Shown here one piece after another: positions 59,671 through 64,000 of a stretch of 64,000 nt of DNA. The stretch is taken from NCBI GenBank assembly GCA_003996215.1, contig QJPP01001763.1, positions 62,001 to 126,000 of the forward strand, given 5' to 3'. A model generated the notes under the pieces. That model made no database searches and had not been told where the DNA came from. It was given only the letters and a program-made list of their open reading frames with translations. The translations under genes were made by a program, and so were the position numbers. Each line of letters opens with the position of its first letter. Position 1 is the stretch's first letter. Source of the stretch: Jaltomata sinuosa (taxonomy: Eukaryota; Streptophyta; Magnoliopsida; Solanales; Solanaceae).

Positions 59671-62600
59671 CTAATTGTCACTCGTAGAAGCCACTGTGAT
59701 CGGGCTTCTCACGTAGTGAATGCGATCAGTCCATCGCAATTCTCCAAAAATATTTGCATCTTTTACTGCATTAGCATCCTTAACTTCAATTGTCAGATTA
59801 AAGCTCTTCTCTTGACCAACGTGATCAAATTCCAAGACGCGGGGCTTCACAGAAGCTGAAAGAATCTGTCTTGGTAGACGAACACGTGCAGTGTATGTGC
59901 CAGGGGAACCGACGTTCTTGAGCCTACGAGTGATTGTTACTGGAGATGATGGAGAGATGTTAGGAATGGTTATGGCAGGATTGTTGAAATCCAAGAGGTT
60001 AAGTCCCTTCTGTTTCTTGGAACACTGATAAGGTGATTTTGTTCCTGCGAATTTCGTCATGTTCTTTTGGTTGTAGCCAAGTGTACAGAGGAAATCATAG
60101 TAGTCATTCATTGTCAAGTCATAGACCAAGCCCGGGTTCATGGCTCCGTTAGGGCGCAGGTGTCCTGCGCCATAATTGAATTGTGTCGCTTTGTCTTTCT
60201 TAGTTGCATCACGCATTGGTTTGAAAGTGTTGTCTCTTGTTCTGGCTGTAAAACATGCATCTTAGTTAGTGAAAGAAAATTGGAAAAACTGCTCAGTAAT
60301 TGAAAGACGTCTGGTGTCAAATTTAGCTCATGAAAATATAACACCGCCTTTGAAAGTGGTGTCTCTTGTTCTGTCTGTAAAACATGCATCTTAGTTAGTG
60401 AAAGAAAATCGGACAACTGCTAACTTAGCTGAAAGACGTCTGGTGTCAAATTTAGCTCATGAAAATATAACATCCGTCTTGAGTTTGGACGAGTTGAGCT
60501 AGACTTTATTATAATCCTGCCTGCTCATTTGACACCTGTGAACAGTCAAAGTGGCGTAGTACGTACCTGTTGTCATAATAGCAGATCGAATAGCAGCGGG
60601 ACTCCAATCAGGATGAAGGCTTCTGAGAAGGCCTACTACACCAGCAACATGGGGGCAAGACATTGAGGTCCCAGAGATCATGTTGAAAGGAGTTCTGCGT
60701 TTATCGTAGTCTTCCTCTGAAGGATTCACTGCTTCACTGTATGCAGCTATGATATCCACTCCTGGTGCAGTAATATCAGGCTGCACGAACACACCAAACA
60801 AAGACGGATCCAGAATTTTAGATTTGATGGCAAATACTTTTTGAAATTGTGAGTTCAGACTCCTAACGTTCGTTGAAATAATACTAATTCCACATACACA
60901 TATTGGAGAAATTAAGCTGTGGAAATAGCCTCTTTCAGAAATGCAGGGTTAGGCTGCGTACAATAGACCCTTGTGGTTCTGACCTTCCCCGAACCCCAGG
61001 CATAGCAGGATCTTAGTTCATCGGGGTGCTCTTTTTTTTTTTTTAAACGTTTGTTATGCACGAAAAAGACCACAGAATTGATTAGGATCTTGAGAATGAG
61101 GTTCCTAACCTTGAGAATCTGAGGAGTAATAGTATTAGGACCAACAGAAGAGAAATCTGCCATAAATGGAGCTGGCTTTCTGCGCAACAATGTCTCTGGA
61201 CCGGTGATATATGCACGTGGATCTCTGTAACAACAACGTCGCAAGTTAGAACTACAAGTACCTGAAAAGAAGGAAAAGTAAGAGAGGGAGATATAGACAG
61301 ACTTGGAAGAAGAAATGTAGTCAAAGACTCGAACACCATCTTTATAAGTGATATGTGTTGCTGGAAGGACATGAGGGACGGAGAAAATTTCGTTGCCAGT
61401 AGTCTTATTGTTACAAAGGATCATTCCAACAGCACCAGCTAGAGCTGCCTGATGCCCCTTGTCGATCAACGTGGTCTCTCCTCTAAGGCAGGCTAATATC
61501 TTGCCCTTCGCCTTTTTTGGATCCAACGTACCTTTCTTACACCTTAATCTGCGCCAAATAATCAAAATACATGTGGTGATCATAATCAAAAACTAGTTTA
61601 ACTAACAAGAATTAGCTGAATTCTGTCCTTACGCGTCATCAACCGATGCATTGGCTGTTTTAGCCTGTGCAGCACTGATTAATGGATAGAATATTTCTTC
61701 GGGCATCGTTGGTTTTGTAAGGCTTGCTCCCTTTAAGACCAATCCATTCCGCAGTTTAGCAGTGTTGTGAAAACTGCGGTCCAGGGTGCTTGCTGCTACT
61801 GTTATAATCCAGGGAGCAACATTTGTGACAGTTCCAGGCTCAGGTCCATCATTACCAGCTGATGCAACTACAACTATTCCATTCTTGACAGCGTGGAACG
61901 AGCCAATGGCTAGTCCATCGTCTAAGTAGTCAGAAGCTGCTCCACCAAGCGACACTGATATGACATCAACCCCGTCATGTATGACTGTATCGAAGCCTTT
62001 GAGGATGTCAGCATCCATACATCCTGCACCATCAACAGGTGGCCAACAAACTTTGTATGCAGCCACCCGGGCTTTAGGAGAACCTCCCTTTGCTGTCCCA
62101 TTCACCAAACCAAGCACACTTGCTCCATGGACTATGTTTCCACCAGCAGTTGACAAAGTGTGAGAGCCATGGCCATCATAGTCGCGCGGTGTGTTCATTG
62201 AAGCAGATACATTTCCTCCGCTTGCGATGTAGCCTTTGTTGAAGTACCTTGCTCCAATAAGCTTCCTATGTACATCATACATAATTATAGTAAAATCCTT
62301 GTTAGTATTTTCTACAGATGTACATCGTCAACGTAAGGAATTTTTACACCACCAGGTAATCTATCCTGTTTTCGGCATTGTTGATCGGGTAGTGTAAAAA
62401 TTCTTTACACTGACGGTGTATATAATGTAAAAATCTTTCAAATAAACATCATACTTATTGCAAGAGAAACTAGCATTAGTGTTGTCATTTTGACAAATCC
62501 CTTTCCATCTTAAAGGAATGGGTCCAAATCCTTCATCACTGAAGCTCTTTGATTCAGGCCAAACACCTGTTGAAAGAGCACAATCATTTTACAACGACAA

Positions 62601-63921
62601 CAATTACTACGTCTCAGTCTTAAACAAGTTGAGTACACGATAGTGAAGGTGACTTAAATGATCAATTACCGTCCATTAAGAGTGGTATCAGTAACGTGAA
62701 AAATAAGACGGGCAGTCTATATAAGTAAAATCCAATTAACAAACGGACACTATAGGGAAACATGATGAATATATAAGCCTTGGTGAACGTAATTACCTGT
62801 ATCAAGATTCGCGATGATTATGTTCTGGCCGAATCCAGCCTTCTTCCACAGTGAACTCGGATGAACGACACCATTCTTCTCCAACCTCATGAATTCCCAT
62901 GAACGCGTTGTGTGTAGTTTTCTAGCTTTGTTCAAGAAAACAGAGATCACACTTGGATGCCCTGCATTATTTTTTCGAAATACAAACTCAATATGCACCT
63001 ATGTTGTTCAGATTCTCCGAAAATGTAGTTGCACATGTGTCGGATTCTCCAAAACACGATAACTTTAGAAGGATCCGACACATACCCAATGACATTTTTG
63101 AAGGATACGAGCAAACTAGACAGATACATTATGATATTGGATAATAAACTAATTAAGGATGTCTAAAAAGTTAGTGTTTCACAATTCATATATACTACTA
63201 TATACTATAATATCTTCAAGAATAGTTGTGTCGCACCTGTGTCAGATTCTCCAAAACGAAAAAGCTTTTGAAGGATCCGACACATACCCAATGACAATTT
63301 TTGAAGGATACGAGCAACATAGACAGAGACACTGATATCGGATAATAAACTAATTAAGGATATGCCTTAAACTTTAAATCATATAACATATTACAATTAA
63401 CAATAACAACAACATACTCAGTATAGTCGTCAAACAAGTGGGTTCTGGGGAGGATAGGATGTACGTATTCCTCACCCCAGAGAGGCTGTTTCCGATAGAC
63501 CTTAGCTCAAAAGAGACGTTTCCGGAGCAAGGAAAGTACGATAGCAAAATAGCAAGATACAAAACAAATGGAACAACGGATAGTAGCACACGTCAAAGAA
63601 TAAGAAACTACGCGATTACTAATATACATACTTTGAATCTCCTCCACTTGATCATCTTCAAGGACAGCAGCAAAACCATTTATATGTCTCTTATATGAGT
63701 AGAAAATGGCATCCTTAGCCTTCTCTTTACTGCACGAATATATATTGTCAGTGCAAAGAACTTTTTTTTTTTGAATATCGTCAGTGCATAGAACTTAAAC
63801 GAGCAAAATACCTTCCCAAAAACGAACCCAGAAAATCGTGATGAGAATCTACAACACTTTGAAGATCAGCTGATGTTACTCCTACACCATGAGAATGCTC
63901 ACCCAAATACACTATGTATGA
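59671..63921 (-). CDS. subtilisin-like serine protease, SBT5 type, 9 exons, lacks 5' exon(s)
   Basis: Secreted apoplastic S8 protease. Minus-strand exons: 63921-63812, 63729-63632, 62961-62797, 62566-62455, 62265-61633, 61548-61303, 61224-61110, 60780-60567, 60245-59671 (TAG); every join keeps frame, giving about 755 aa. Exons 1-3 encode the I9 propeptide (SYIVYLGEHSHG to TTRSWEF). Catalytic Asp is in ANLDTG, His in DYDGHGSHTLSTAGG, the oxyanion Asn in ASAGNDGPEPGT, and Ser in SGTSMSCPHVAG. A PA domain lies between His and Ser (AALAGAVGMILCNNK), and the fibronectin-like C-terminus follows GAGHLRPN. The signal peptide exon is outside the window. The split VSVFLNKARKLHTTR and the exon-rich structure match SBT5.3/SBT5.4 (AIR3-like) genes. 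Introns contain SINEs, MITEs and a duplicated splice acceptor. Confidence 0.92.
60221..60472 (-). repeat. 129-bp tandem duplication covering the last subtilase acceptor
   Basis: Units begin 'ttgaaagtgttgtctcttg' (60221) and 'ttgaaagtggtgtctcttg' (60350). Both contain 'taaaacatgcatcttagtt' and 'tggtgtcaaatttagctcat'. On the minus strand each has the acceptor 'gttttacag' followed by exon-like sequence. The downstream one is used in the in-frame model (exon from 60245). Use of the upstream one, without further splicing, meets a stop 15 codons later. Confidence 0.8.
60918..61045 (+). mobile_element. 5'-truncated TS-like SINE in a subtilase intron
   Basis: 'tgtggaaatagcctctttc', 'gaaatgcagggttaggctgc', 'gtacaatagacccttgtggt', 'ttccccgaaccccaggcata' and a T-rich end. 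It is opposite to the gene and lies between the exons ending 61110 and starting 60780. It is more diverged than the copy at 54.9 kb. Confidence 0.75.
62985..63525. mobile_element. foldback MITE relics and a SINE in a subtilase intron
   Basis: Two related pieces (62990-63130; 63225-63335) share 'gtgtcggattctccaaaac', 'ggatccgacacatacccaatg' and 'tgaaggatacgagcaa'. A plus-strand Au/SolS-like SINE is at about 63405-63525 ('aataacaacaacatactcag', 'tgggttctggggaggatag', 'ggctgtttccgatagacc'). All lie in the intron between the exons at 63632 and 62961. Confidence 0.6.
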
Positions 63922-64000
63922 CTGTTTAATAATAATAAAATCAACAAAAAATAAATAAGGAAAAAAAAATATGATAAAAACTGATAAAAATATTAAAGAT

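Overview
The window is nuclear DNA of a flowering plant, almost certainly a Solanaceae species; I cannot name the genus. The reasons are AT-rich intergenic DNA, spliced genes with GT-AG introns, many Solanaceae-type tRNA-derived SINEs (TS-like and a second family carrying the 'ggggtctggggagg' block), Stowaway and foldback MITEs, and NLR proteins resembling the potato R1 late-blight resistance homologues. There is no operon, CRISPR array, rRNA gene or virus, and no credible stand-alone tRNA gene; every tRNA-like box B that I found sits in a SINE.

Layout. (1) 129-6097 (+): the 3' eleven exons of an alpha/beta hydrolase with an intact Ser-Asp-His triad. (2) 7481-11979 (-): a six-exon MYB-CC (G2-like) transcription factor. 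(3) 12.26-13.4 kb: a SINE-derived tandem array. (4) 13951-17172 (-): a three-exon RING-H2/VWA E3 ligase of the WAV3 type whose intron 1 holds another SINE-derived tandem array. (5) 17.3-24 kb: MITE- and SINE-rich DNA without genes. (6) 24153-28735 (-): a nine-exon pectin galacturonosyltransferase (GAUT4-like), followed upstream by a tandem array of duplicated leader exons to about 30.1 kb. (7) 30.2-36 kb: AT-rich repeats, including one dispersed copy of that leader unit. (8) 36082-36708 (-): a single-exon acidic nuclear-type protein with an LDLDL motif that I could not assign. (9) 37-40 kb: a SINE, a TRIM-like LTR element, a ~90-bp tandem array and a Mutator-like MITE. (10) 40099-42900 (-): an intronless-looking CC-NB-ARC-LRR gene with an organelle-like DNA block just upstream. 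(11) 43.5-54.9 kb: a gene-poor repeat field with nested Stowaways, a 59-bp satellite monomer at two loci, an LTR-like relic and AT microsatellites. (12) 55372-58844 (+): a second CC-NB-ARC-LRR in three exons with MITEs in intron 1. (13) 59671-63921 (-): nine exons of an SBT5-type subtilase, lacking only the 5' exon(s).

The genes do not form a pathway. Several (GAUT4, subtilase, possibly WAV3) concern the cell wall or growth, and the two NLRs form a small divergent resistance-gene pair 12.5 kb apart. The most unusual theme is structural: SINE modules, or exon modules, have been turned into short tandem arrays beside or inside genes at several places (12.3-13.4, 16.1-17.0, 28.6-30.1 and 54.9-55.3 kb). 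Exon borders were read by eye from splice consensus and reading-frame continuity; no alignments were run.
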